NCBI RefSeq assembly: GCF_020026895.1
Contig: NZ_JAINZW010000002.1
Location: 186,001-250,000 of the forward strand
Reading direction: 5' to 3'
From: Novilysobacter selenitireducens
Lineage (GTDB): Bacteria; Pseudomonadota; Gammaproteobacteria; Xanthomonadales; Xanthomonadaceae
Length of the DNA: 64,000 nucleotides
Below are positions 18,483-27,166 of the stretch, piece after piece. The translations under genes were made by a program, and so were the position numbers. The first letter of the stretch is position 1; each line of letters starts with the position of its first letter. The notes beneath the pieces are model-generated. The model was not told the DNA's origin. It worked only from the letters and a program-made list of their open reading frames with translations, and searched no databases.

Positions 18483-18866
18483 TTACCAGCCCCAGCCGGG
18501 CTGGCGATACACCACGCGGTAACCGGGTCGGGTGGGTCCGTACACCGGTCGATAGGGGCGGCCGACGTGCCGGATCACCCGCCGCGGTGGCAGGTGGCGG
18601 TAGCCGCCGCTGTAGTAGGCCGGGCGATAAGCCGATCGCACGCGCACGTAATGGCCGGGCCGCCACACGTGCCGGTAGCCGGTCGAAACCCAGCGTCCGG
18701 GCACCCAGGCGTAGCCGGGCCGGTGCCCGTAGCGCTCGTAACGGGGCGGGGGCGGGTGGCCGATGCTCACGCTCACGTACCCGCGCGCTTCGGCGGCGGG
18801 GCTGTGGAACGCGAACACGGAGGCCAGGCCGATCACGGCCGACAACAACAGGGGGCGCAGGGCCAT
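18483..18866 (-). CDS. Secreted YXWxPGxW-repeat protein
   Basis: 127 residues. The signal peptide (SAVIGLASVFAFHSPAAEARG) precedes a Tyr/Arg/Gly/Pro-rich mature part with repeats of the type YAWVPGRW and HVWRPGHY. This matches the small YXWGXW-type repeat family of exported proteins, function unknown; the high Arg/Tyr content suggests cell-wall or polymer binding. The start at 18866 was preferred over an upstream extension because it begins the signal peptide. Divergent from icmF. Confidence 0.75.
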   Translation of the reverse strand: MALRPLLLSAVIGLASVFAFHSPAAEARGYVSVSIGHPPPPRYERYGHRPGYAWVPGRWVSTGYRHVWRPGHYVRVRSAYRPAYYSGGYRHLPPRRVIRHVGRPYRPVYGPTRPGYRVVYRQPGWGW

Positions 18867-19042
18867 TGAACATCTCCATCCAGCACCGGCCTCATCGCCG
18901 GCAGTGGTGGGGAAAACGCATGGGCCCGCCAAAGTGTTTACACGGCGCGAAGACCCGTTAAGCGCGATGCCAGCTAGCTGAAGGACGCTTCAGCCGCCGC
19001 GCTACAATCCGGAAATTCCCGTTTCCGTATTGAGCGCGCGCC

Positions 19043-22000
19043 ATGAGCACCACCGCCGCATCGCTGCCCGGCAGCCAGTCCACCGTCGATTCCGAGCGCG
19101 CCACGCCGCTGCGCTTCGTCACCGCCGCCAGCCTGTTCGACGGCCACGACGCCGCCATCAACATCATGCGCCGGCTGATCCAGGCCCAGGGCGCGGAGGT
19201 CATCCACCTCGGCCACAACCGCTCGGTCGAGGACGTGGTCCGCGCCGCGCTGCAGGAGGACGCCGACGGCATCGCGCTGTCGTCCTACCAGGGCGGGCAC
19301 GTGGAGTACCTCAAGTACATGGTCGACATGCTGCGCGAGCGCGACGCCGGCCACATCAAGGTGTTCGCCGGCGGCGGCGGCACCATCACGCCCGAAGAGA
19401 TCAAGGAGCTGCAGGCCTACGGCGTGGAGCGCATCTACCACCCCAACGACGGCATGCACATGGGGCTGGTGGCGATGATCGAGGACGTGGTGCGCCGCGC
19501 CGAGGACGGCCGCGCCAAGCGCATGGAAGCCGGCGAGGGCGACGACGCCACCCAGGCCTCGCAGCCCGACATCGACGACGAAATCGCCATCGGCCGTGTC
19601 ATGTCGGCCATCGAGGAGGGTGCCTTCGACGAGTCCCGTCTCTCGCACATGCGCAAGCAGTGGCAGCTGGCCGGCGGCAAGACGCCCGTCATCGGCATCA
19701 CCGGCACCGGCGGCGCGGGCAAGTCGTCCGTCACCGACGAGCTGCTCAACCGGTTCCTGGCGCACTTCCCGGAGATGCGCATCGCCGTGATCTCCGTCGA
19801 CCCCACCCGCCGCCGCACCGGTGGCGCGCTGCTGGGCGACCGCATCCGCATGAACTCGCTGAGGTCGAAGCGCGTGTACATGCGCTCCATGGCCACCCGC
19901 CGCCAGCACGCCGCCACCAACGCCGTGCTCAAGGATTCCATCGGCTTCCTCAAGGGCCTGGGCTACGACCTGGTGATCGTCGAGACCGCCGGCATCGGGC
20001 AGTCGGATTCGGAAATCGTCGACCTGGTCGACTTCCCGATGTACGTCATGACCAGCGACTTCGGCGCGCCCAGCCAGCTGGAGAAGATCGACATGCTCGA
20101 CTTCGCCGAACTGGTCGTGCTCAACAAGTTCGACAAGCGCGGCGCCGAAGACGCCCTGCGCGACATCCGTAAGCAGTGGAAGCGCAACCGCGTGAAGTTC
20201 GACCTCAAGGATGAGGACGTTCCGGTCTACCCGACCATCGCCAGCCAGTTCAACGACCCCGGCATCAGCTGGATGTTCGCCAACCTGTGCCGGTTGCTGC
20301 GGGAGAAGCACGGCGTCGGCGGTGGGGGCCCTGTAGGAGGGTCTTCAGGCCCGACCGCGACATCCGCAAACGGAGATACCCGCGGGGACACCGGTTCCAT
20401 GATCGCGGCTGAAGCCGCTCCTACAAAGGCGGGGCGCTGCGACTACAGCCCGGACATCGACACCTCGCTCAAGGAACCCCGCGCCACCGTCCTCATCCCG
20501 GGTGCCCGCGTCCGGTACCTGGCCGAAATCGCCGAGCAGGGCCGCGGCATCAACCGCCAGATCGAAACCCAGGCCGAGATCGCCGACCGCGCCCAGTCCC
20601 TGTGGCAGGCCCTGAGCGAGCTCGAAGACCCGCAGCTGCCCAAGCAGTTGGACCTGTACCAGGCCGATGCTGTGCACCCCTCTCCCGCCGGGAGAGGGGC
20701 CGGGGGAGAGGGTTCGGCTGCCGGTGCCAATGACTCGACCTCGCACCCTCACCCCAGCCCTCTCCCGGGGGGAGAGGGGGCCGTCCACGTCGACCGCACC
20801 CTCCTCACCCTCCGCCAGCGCTACAACGACGCCGTCCAGTCCCTCGACTCCGAAGCCCTCAAGCTGCTGCGCGAGTGGCCGGCGCGCCTGAAGTCCATCA
20901 CCGACGACGTCAACGAGTACCAGGTCCGCGACAAGACCATCCGCGTCGAGAACTACCGCGAGTCCCTTTCGCACCAGCAGATCCCCAAGATCGCAGCCCC
21001 AACCTACACGTCGTGGGGCGAGCTGCTGACCTTCCTGCAGAAGGAAAACCTGCCCGGCTCGTATCCCTACACCGGCGGCGTGTACCCGTACCGCCGCACC
21101 GGCGAGGACCCCATCCGCATGTTCGCGGGCGAGGGCACGCCCGAGCGCACCAACCGCCGCTTCCACTACCTGTCCGTCGGCCAGCCGGCCGCGCGCCTGT
21201 CCACCGCCTTCGACAGCGTCACCCTGTACGGCGAGGACCCGGCCCCGCGCCCGGACATCTTTGGGAAGATCGGCAACTCCGGCGTCAACATCGCCACGCT
21301 CGACGACATGAAGAAGCTGTACTCCGGCTTCGACCTGTGCGCGCCCACCACCAGCGTGTCGATGACCATCAACGGCCCCGCGCCGATGATCCTGGCGATG
21401 TTCATGAACACCGCCATCGACCAGCAGGTGGAGAAGTACCTGCGTGCCGACCAGACCCGCTGGGACGCCGCCCACGACAGGATCGAAAAGCTGTTCGAAG
21501 GCCGCCACCGCCCCGAGTACAGCGGCATGCTGCCGGAGACCAACGACGGCCTCGGCCTGGGCCTGCTGGGCGTCACCGGCGACCAGGTCGTCGACGCCGA
21601 GACCTACGCGCGCATCAAGGCAGAGACGCTGAAGACCGTGCGCGGCACCGTGCAGGCCGACATCCTCAAGGAGGACCAGGCCCAGAACACCTGCATCTTC
21701 AGCACCGAGTTCGCGCTGCGGATGATGGGCGACATCCAGCAGTACTTCGTCGACAAGGGCGTGCGGAATTTCTATTCCGTGTCGATCTCCGGCTACCACA
21801 TCGCCGAGGCCGGGGCGAACCCGATCAGCCAGCTCGCCTTCACCCTGAGCAACGGTTTCACCATCGTCGAGTACTACCTGGCGCGCGGCATGAAGATCGA
21901 CGACTTCGCGCCCAACCTGTCGTTCTTCTTCTCCAACGGCATGGACCCGGAGTACACCGTCATCGGCCGCGTCGCCCGCCGCATCTGGGCCCGCGCCATG

Positions 22001-22798
22001 CGCGAGCGCTACGGCGCGTCCGCGCGCAGCCAGATGATGAAGTACCACATCCAGACCAGCGGCCGGTCCCTGCACGCGCAGGAGATCCAGTTCAACGACA
22101 TCCGCACAACGCTGCAGGCCCTGTACGCGCTGTTCGACAACTGCAACAGCCTGCACACCAACGCCTACGACGAGGCCATCACCACGCCGACCGAAGAGTC
22201 CGTGCGCCGCGCCGTGGCCATCCAGATGATCATCAACAAGGAGCTGGGGCTGAACTTCTGCGAGAACCCCTGGCAGGGCAGCTTCATCGTCGACAAGCTC
22301 ACCGACATCGTCGAGGAGGCCGTCTACAAGGAGTTCGAGGCCATCAGCGAGCGCGGCGGCGTGCTGGGCGCCATGGACACCATGTACCAGCGCGGCAAGA
22401 TCCAGGAAGAGTCGCTGTACTACGAGCACAAGAAGCACGACGGCAGCCTGCCCCTGGTGGGCGTCAACACCTTCCTGCCCAAGGACCACGGCGGCGACAT
22501 CGTCACCGAGATCGAACTCATCCGCTCCACCGAAGGCGAGAAGGGCCAGCAGATCGAGAACGTCCGCAACTTCCAGCAGCTGCGCAACGCCGCCCCTGTA
22601 GGAGCGGCTTCAGCCGCGAACGGGGCTTCGGCCGACAGCGCAACCCCCAACGGCCAAGGCCTCACCTACCTCCAGAAGACCGCCCGCGAGCGCCGCAACG
22701 TGTTTGAATCGCTGATGGAAGCGGTGAAGACGCATTCGCTGGGGCAGATCAGCCATGCGTTGTATGAGGTGGGTGGGGAGTATCGGCGGAATATGTGA
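19043..22798 (+). CDS. icmF: Fused isobutyryl-CoA mutase with embedded repeat insertions
   Basis: Adenosylcobalamin-dependent mutase interconverting isobutyryl-CoA and butyryl-CoA (and, in the family, isovaleryl-CoA and pivalyl-CoA), fused to its G-protein chaperone. Domains: B12-binding (27-150; DGHDAAI with the cobalt ligand His35, GGGGTI), MeaB-like GTPase (P-loop GTGGAGKSS at 220-228, NKFD at 361), linker, then mutase from about 670 to the end. Gln881 (AQNTCIF) is the isobutyryl-type residue replacing the Arg of methylmalonyl-CoA mutase. It has 1251 residues against about 1,090 in known IcmF; the excess is largely explained by in-frame repeats at about residues 430-461, 545-579 and 1185-1195. 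All catalytic motifs remain. Close to the leu/liu genes, it fits branched acyl-CoA metabolism. Confidence 0.93.
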   Translation: MSTTAASLPGSQSTVDSERATPLRFVTAASLFDGHDAAINIMRRLIQAQGAEVIHLGHNRSVEDVVRAALQEDADGIALSSYQGGHVEYLKYMVDMLRERDAGHIKVFAGGGGTITPEEIKELQAYGVERIYHPNDGMHMGLVAMIEDVVRRAEDGRAKRMEAGEGDDATQASQPDIDDEIAIGRVMSAIEEGAFDESRLSHMRKQWQLAGGKTPVIGITGTGGAGKSSVTDELLNRFLAHFPEMRIAVISVDPTRRRTGGALLGDRIRMNSLRSKRVYMRSMATRRQHAATNAVLKDSIGFLKGLGYDLVIVETAGIGQSDSEIVDLVDFPMYVMTSDFGAPSQLEKIDMLDFAELVVLNKFDKRGAEDALRDIRKQWKRNRVKFDLKDEDVPVYPTIASQFNDPGISWMFANLCRLLREKHGVGGGGPVGGSSGPTATSANGDTRGDTGSMIAAEAAPTKAGRCDYSPDIDTSLKEPRATVLIPGARVRYLAEIAEQGRGINRQIETQAEIADRAQSLWQALSELEDPQLPKQLDLYQADAVHPSPAGRGAGGEGSAAGANDSTSHPHPSPLPGGEGAVHVDRTLLTLRQRYNDAVQSLDSEALKLLREWPARLKSITDDVNEYQVRDKTIRVENYRESLSHQQIPKIAAPTYTSWGELLTFLQKENLPGSYPYTGGVYPYRRTGEDPIRMFAGEGTPERTNRRFHYLSVGQPAARLSTAFDSVTLYGEDPAPRPDIFGKIGNSGVNIATLDDMKKLYSGFDLCAPTTSVSMTINGPAPMILAMFMNTAIDQQVEKYLRADQTRWDAAHDRIEKLFEGRHRPEYSGMLPETNDGLGLGLLGVTGDQVVDAETYARIKAETLKTVRGTVQADILKEDQAQNTCIFSTEFALRMMGDIQQYFVDKGVRNFYSVSISGYHIAEAGANPISQLAFTLSNGFTIVEYYLARGMKIDDFAPNLSFFFSNGMDPEYTVIGRVARRIWARAMRERYGASARSQMMKYHIQTSGRSLHAQEIQFNDIRTTLQALYALFDNCNSLHTNAYDEAITTPTEESVRRAVAIQMIINKELGLNFCENPWQGSFIVDKLTDIVEEAVYKEFEAISERGGVLGAMDTMYQRGKIQEESLYYEHKKHDGSLPLVGVNTFLPKDHGGDIVTEIELIRSTEGEKGQQIENVRNFQQLRNAAPVGAASAANGASADSATPNGQGLTYLQKTARERRNVFESLMEAVKTHSLGQISHALYEVGGEYRRNM
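20332..20425. repeat. REPIN-like pair inside icmF coding sequence
   Basis: TGTAGGAGGGTCTTCAGGCC begins at 20332 and is faced by an inverted copy of the common core (TCGCGGCTGAAG...CTCCTACA) ending at 20425, with about 45 bp between. The element is translated in the icmF frame as a Gly/Ala/Ser/Thr-rich stretch (about residues 430-461) in the linker after the GTPase domain. Confidence 0.85.
20677..20779. repeat. Second, unrelated palindromic repeat pair inside icmF
   Basis: The left arm CCCCTCTCCCGCCGGGAGAG... (20677-20712) and the right arm CCCTCACCCCAGCCCTCTCC... (20746-20779) are imperfect inverted repeats, each a hairpin (CTCTCCC/GGGAGAG). Read in frame they encode a Gly/Pro/Ser/His-rich segment (about residues 545-579) still within the linker ahead of the mutase domain. 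The family differs from the TGTAGGAGCGGC repeats. Confidence 0.85.
22597..22619. repeat. Single REP core inside the icmF 3' region
   Basis: A complete TGTAGGAGCGGC...AGCCGCGA core lies in the icmF frame, encoding [11 protein letters not shown] just before the conserved C-terminal segment ([18 protein letters not shown]). It is identical in sequence to array copies at 13.9-14.2 kb, showing a recent insertion. Confidence 0.9.
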
Positions 22799-23168
22799 GG
22801 CCGCTTTTTTGCAATGTGACGACTAGGGGGAGTGATGTTGAATAAGAGGGTGGAAAGCCAACAGCATTTGTTATTCAAATAGTTGATGGCGCCGAGTTCG
22901 ACCGTGGCCATCAGAAAACAATCTGCCGCGAAATCCTTAATGGTGGATCCGAACCTCGTCGTGCAGACGATATTCTGGGCCTGCAGCCAGTAACTCAAAA
23001 ATTGAGCAGGCTATAAGTGCCGTGCAGCCGCAGATGGTGGCTCGCCGCTCGGGCCCGCACCCGCACTCGCACAGAGGACAGACATTGGCCTGCGTCGCAG
23101 GCGGTGAGACCATGGCGCGGAAGGATGCCTGCCCCGCTAGGGGGTGGTCCCTACCGTATGGAGTTCCG
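22799..23168. other. 370-bp junction between icmF and the defence island
   Basis: After the icmF stop there is CGCTTTTTTGC without a convincing hairpin, then AT-richer DNA up to about 23010, unlike the flanks. No gene is supported: the frame from 23022 joins the methyltransferase but lacks family features, and an antisense frame (22937-23302) overlaps the methyltransferase start. This is the left edge of the acquired segment. No tRNA or att-like direct repeat was seen. Confidence 0.6.
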
Positions 23169-25079
23169 ATGATTTCGAAGGCGCTTGCGAGCACCGCCCC
23201 CCGCCGAAGCAGCACGCCCGATGCCCGCCCGTTGCTCAAGTGGGCCGGCGGGAAGACCCAGCTGCTGACCGAGATCCACGCCCGGTTCCCGAAGTCGTTC
23301 AACGCCTACATCGAGCCGTTTTTTGGCGGAGGCGCCGTGTTCTTCTCGCTGCGCCCCGAGCGCGCGGTCATCGCCGACATCAATCCCGAACTGGTTAACC
23401 TATATCGCTCCATGGCCACGGACCTCAATGGGGTCATTAGCTGGCTGGAGCTGTATCGCAACACCGAAGAGGATTTCTACCAGGCCCGCGCACAGGACTG
23501 GACCACCATGTCTCCGGCCCGCGCTGCGGCTCGGACCATCTTCCTCAACAAGACGTGCTTCAACGGGCTCTACCGGGTCAACAAGGCGGGCCGCTTCAAC
23601 GTCCCCTTCGGCCGCTATAAGAACCCCCGCATCCTGGATGAGCCAGCGCTCCTAGCCGCGCACAAGGCCCTGGCCCCGGCCACCATCCTCCAAGGCGGCT
23701 TCCGAGACGTGCTGCGCGCCCACGCCAAGCCTGGCGACCTGGTTTTTCTGGACCCGCCTTACCTCCCGGTGTCCAAGTTCGCCGACTTCAAGCGCTACAC
23801 CAAGGAACAGTTCTATGAAGAGGACCACCACGAGCTGGCCGACGAAGTCATGCGGCTGCACGATCTCGGGTGCCATACGGTGCTGACCAACTCCAACCAC
23901 CCCTTGAACAACGAGCTCTACGCCCCGTTCAAGCGCGTGGTCGTGGCGACCAAGCGCCACATCAACTCTGACGGAGGCAACCGGGTGGGCGAAGACGTGA
24001 TTGTGGACATCCCGCCCAAGCGCCGGCTTAACCTGCGCCTGGTGGCGACCCCCGATGCCCGGATCCTCAACTACCCCTCCACCCGCTACATGGGCGCCAA
24101 GGGCAAGCTGCTGGACCGCATCTGGGGCGTGGCCTCCCAGTTCCCGTTCACCCAGGCGGTGGACCTGTTCTCGGGCTCGGGCGTGGTCGGCTACATGTTC
24201 AAGGCCCAGGGCAAGCAGGTGTTGAGCAACGACTACATGGCCATGGCCTCGGTGTATGCCAAGGCGCTCATCGAGAACAACGGCGTCACCTTGCCCCTGG
24301 AGCACGCCCGCGCCCTCTTGACGCCCTCGCCGCACTCCGACCGTTTCGTGCAGACCACTTTCCCGGGGCTCTACTACTCGGATGAGGACAACATCCTCAT
24401 CGACAACCTGCGGGCCAACATTGCCCGACTCAAATCCCCCGAACACCGGGCCATCGCAAAAGCTGCCCTGATTCGCACCTGCCTCAAGAAGCGCCCCCGG
24501 GGTATTTTCACCTACGTAGGCCATCGCTACGACGACGGCCGCCGCGACCTGCTGGTGTCCTTCGCCGAGCATTTCCTGGATGCGGTGGCTGCCATGAATG
24601 CGGCGGTCTTTGACAACGGCCAGGCCAACGAGGCGCGCCACGGCGATGCCATGGCGGTGAAGCCTACCCAGGGCGCCCTGGTCTACATGGACCCTCCCTA
24701 CTACTCACCGCTCTCAGACAACGAGTATGTGCGTCGCTACCACTTCGTAGAGGGCCTGGCCCGGAACTGGGAAGGTGTGGAGATCCAGCAACACACCCAG
24801 ACCAAGAAGTTCAAGTCGTATCCCACGCCCTTCAGCTCGCGCAGTGGCGCGGCCGACGCGTTCGATACCCTGTTTAAGCGATTCAAGGACAACATCCTAC
24901 TTGTGTCGTATTCGTCCAACAGCCAGCCGACGATGGAGGAGATGGTGGAAATCATGTCCGGCCACAAGGCGCACGTGGACGTTGTCCCCGTCGACCACAA
25001 ATACTCGTTTGGCAATCAGGGGCACAAGGTCGGTAACAACAAGAACGATGTGCACGAGTATCTCTTCGTGGGCTACTGA
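23169..25079 (+). CDS. Fused double adenine-N6 DNA methyltransferase of a type IIS R-M system
   Basis: 636 residues containing two complete Dam/D12-class adenine methyltransferase domains in tandem. Domain 1: AdoMet motif WAGGK (25-29), EPFFGGG (49-55), catalytic DPPY (195-198). Domain 2: RYMGAKGKLL (306-315), DLFSGSGVVG (332-341), DPPY (508-511). Two different active sites in one chain are what an asymmetric recognition sequence needs, one per strand, as in M.FokI. The ATG at 23169 has GGAG 6 bp upstream; the longer frame from 23022 is less likely. One base separates its stop from the endonuclease start, so they form one operon. Confidence 0.93.
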   Translation: MISKALASTAPRRSSTPDARPLLKWAGGKTQLLTEIHARFPKSFNAYIEPFFGGGAVFFSLRPERAVIADINPELVNLYRSMATDLNGVISWLELYRNTEEDFYQARAQDWTTMSPARAAARTIFLNKTCFNGLYRVNKAGRFNVPFGRYKNPRILDEPALLAAHKALAPATILQGGFRDVLRAHAKPGDLVFLDPPYLPVSKFADFKRYTKEQFYEEDHHELADEVMRLHDLGCHTVLTNSNHPLNNELYAPFKRVVVATKRHINSDGGNRVGEDVIVDIPPKRRLNLRLVATPDARILNYPSTRYMGAKGKLLDRIWGVASQFPFTQAVDLFSGSGVVGYMFKAQGKQVLSNDYMAMASVYAKALIENNGVTLPLEHARALLTPSPHSDRFVQTTFPGLYYSDEDNILIDNLRANIARLKSPEHRAIAKAALIRTCLKKRPRGIFTYVGHRYDDGRRDLLVSFAEHFLDAVAAMNAAVFDNGQANEARHGDAMAVKPTQGALVYMDPPYYSPLSDNEYVRRYHFVEGLARNWEGVEIQQHTQTKKFKSYPTPFSSRSGAADAFDTLFKRFKDNILLVSYSSNSQPTMEEMVEIMSGHKAHVDVVPVDHKYSFGNQGHKVGNNKNDVHEYLFVGY

Positions 25080-25080
25080 C

Positions 25081-26877
25081 ATGGAGACCAAGAAGGTAGC
25101 GGCCAAGGGTGCTCGACCTAAGAAGACGGTCTTCCCCTGGCACCTGGGCAATACCACCCTGCGCAATCCGTTTCGGTTGCGCGAAGGCCTGAAGGTCCTG
25201 GACAACTCGCCGCTGCAGGGCAATCTGACCGGCAAAGAGAACGAGAGCGCCTTCGCCATGGCACTGGACGCCGCTGGGGTCGTCGATATCACCCGCGCGG
25301 ACGACGATGTGTCGGATCTGGGCCGCAAATGGCGGTCCGCGTTTACCCAACTCGGCCTGATTACGCCACCGATTGCCGAGAAGCAGGGCGACCAAGCCTG
25401 GGTTGGCCCGCCCTACCGCATCACCCCGAGCGGTGCGCGCTTGCTGAGTGCCACCACGGGTTCCGCCATTCAAGAGCAGTTGTTGCGCGTGTTGGCCGCG
25501 TACTGCATCCCGAATCCGTGGGAACCGCGATACCAGTTCGAACGCTTCAATCCGCTGCGCCACGCGCTGCGCCTGATTCAAGGGGTGGAAGCGGCGGGCC
25601 TCGAAGCCAAGCTCACCGCGCTGGAGATGGCGGTCATCGTGCCCTTCACCAACGGCCAGTCGGACTTGGCGGCCGTTATAAGGGAGATTGCGGCGCTGCG
25701 TGAGGAACGAAAGAAATCGACGAACAAGAAGAAGTTTGACGCTGACGCGTTCAAGGCTATGGGGGCGCGCTACAGCTACAAGCCCGGAACCTTCGGAGAC
25801 TACGCTGACCTCAACGCACGCTATTTGAAGGCCACAGGCATTTTCCGCGCTTCGGGACGCGGCATTGCCATCGCTGTCGAACGCAAGTTGCTGGCGGATC
25901 TGCTGGCGGCGCAAACTGACGTTCCCCTCGACGACAGAAGCTATATCCAGTGTTTGATGGAGGGCGGAGCGCTGCCGACCGATGACCGGGCGGCGGGCAA
26001 GCTCTACCTGGACTCACTGCAAGCCATCGCGATGGCCCGTGGATTGGCAGTGGACGTCGCCAACCGCCCCCAAGCTACGGCGGCGGATATTTCGAGCCTG
26101 GCGCACGAAGTTGAAGAAGCGATCTTCGAGGACAAGGAAGCGACCTTCGCGCTGAAGCAAGCCGAGCAGTGGGAAGAAATCATCCTCTACATAGACGCCA
26201 TCCTCACCGGCAAGACTTACCCGGCGGGCGAGGTGGACGGCGAGCCACGCTTCATTTCGGTGCCCAAGCAGGAACGGCCGGCTTACTTGGAGTGGGTGTT
26301 GTGGCGGGCCTTCCTCGCCATCGACAGCCTGGTGAATGCGCCGGGCCATGCCCGCAAATTCAACGTCGACCAAGAGTTCCTGCCGATGGGCTGCGCATCG
26401 GGCGGCCAGCCGGACATGGTGTTTGAGTTCGAGGACTTCGTCATGGTCTGCGAAGTAACGCTGACCACCCACTCACGGCAAGAGGCTGCCGAGGGCGAGC
26501 CGGTGCGGCGCCACGTGGCTGAGACGGTGATGGAGTACGGCGCGAAGAAAAAGCCGGTCTATGGGCTATTCGTCGCTGTGAAGGTCGACAGCAACACCGC
26601 CGAGACATTCCGTATCGGATCCTGGTATCTGCCCGACGACACCCGCCTGACTCTGGACGTGGTGCCTATCACGCTCGAAGACTTCCGCGAATTCTTTAGG
26701 GCGGTGTTCACCCATGGCAAAGTCGACGTTAAACATATCCGGGCGCTGCTCGACGCATGCTGTGCAGACCGCGCCTTCTGTGGAGGAGCGCCGGCATGGA
26801 AAGCGACAATCGGAACCCACATTCGCGAGCACATTCAAGCTTATTCCAGCACCTCTGAAGCCGCAGATTGCACTTAA
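25081..26877 (+). CDS. AlwI-family type IIS restriction endonuclease
   Basis: 598 residues. The C-terminal nuclease core carries a PD-(D/E)XK-type signature PDMVFEFEDFVMVCEVT (Asp445, Glu458) followed by LTTHSRQEAAEGEPVRRHVA, which I recognise from AlwI-like endonucleases; the usual Lys of the motif is Thr (EVT), as in this group. The N-terminal about 350 residues (FPWHLGNTTLRNPFRLREGL onward) would hold DNA recognition. AlwI cuts outside GGATC; whether this enzyme shares the site is an inference. It directly follows the methyltransferase (1-bp gap), and no controller (C) protein gene is visible. Confidence 0.9.
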   Translation: METKKVAAKGARPKKTVFPWHLGNTTLRNPFRLREGLKVLDNSPLQGNLTGKENESAFAMALDAAGVVDITRADDDVSDLGRKWRSAFTQLGLITPPIAEKQGDQAWVGPPYRITPSGARLLSATTGSAIQEQLLRVLAAYCIPNPWEPRYQFERFNPLRHALRLIQGVEAAGLEAKLTALEMAVIVPFTNGQSDLAAVIREIAALREERKKSTNKKKFDADAFKAMGARYSYKPGTFGDYADLNARYLKATGIFRASGRGIAIAVERKLLADLLAAQTDVPLDDRSYIQCLMEGGALPTDDRAAGKLYLDSLQAIAMARGLAVDVANRPQATAADISSLAHEVEEAIFEDKEATFALKQAEQWEEIILYIDAILTGKTYPAGEVDGEPRFISVPKQERPAYLEWVLWRAFLAIDSLVNAPGHARKFNVDQEFLPMGCASGGQPDMVFEFEDFVMVCEVTLTTHSRQEAAEGEPVRRHVAETVMEYGAKKKPVYGLFVAVKVDSNTAETFRIGSWYLPDDTRLTLDVVPITLEDFREFFRAVFTHGKVDVKHIRALLDACCADRAFCGGAPAWKATIGTHIREHIQAYSSTSEAADCT

Positions 26878-27166
26878 GGCTCGCTCTCGAGTTGGCATCT
26901 ATTTAGTGCGCACGTCGGCGCGACTGATACATTTCGATACGCTACTCAGGCGATTGATGTCCATAATCTTCCTGGCTCCTTATTCGACCAACGCCCCTCC
27001 TTGGTGTAAGAGATGGCATGAGATTATGTCTGACGACAAGTCACACATTGACGTCACCCCTGTACATAACAGGGGAAATGGGGGGCAAGGAGCGGAGCAT
27101 CAATGACTTAGCACAGGAGTGTATGCTTGTCGGACATTTGGAAAAACTTCTACCCTTTCGTAGAGA
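26878..27166. other. AT-richer gap between restriction gene and PLD nuclease gene
   Basis: Lower-GC sequence without a recognisable gene. Two tiny frames occur: ATG 27026 (26 codons, MSDDKSHIDVTP...) and ATG 27123 (21 codons, MLVGHLEKLLPF...), the latter with AGGAG 3 bp ahead. Both are too short and lack homology cues to call. Possibly a decayed gene or the leader of the next gene. Confidence 0.4.

Noticed and set aside
23022-23168. Longer N-terminus for the double methyltransferase from 23022
   Set aside because: The extra 49 residues lack family features, whereas ATG 23169 has a well-placed GGAG.
22937-23302. Minus-strand frame with CPLCECGC
   Set aside because: It overlaps the methyltransferase start on the other strand and has no ribosome-binding site or family match.
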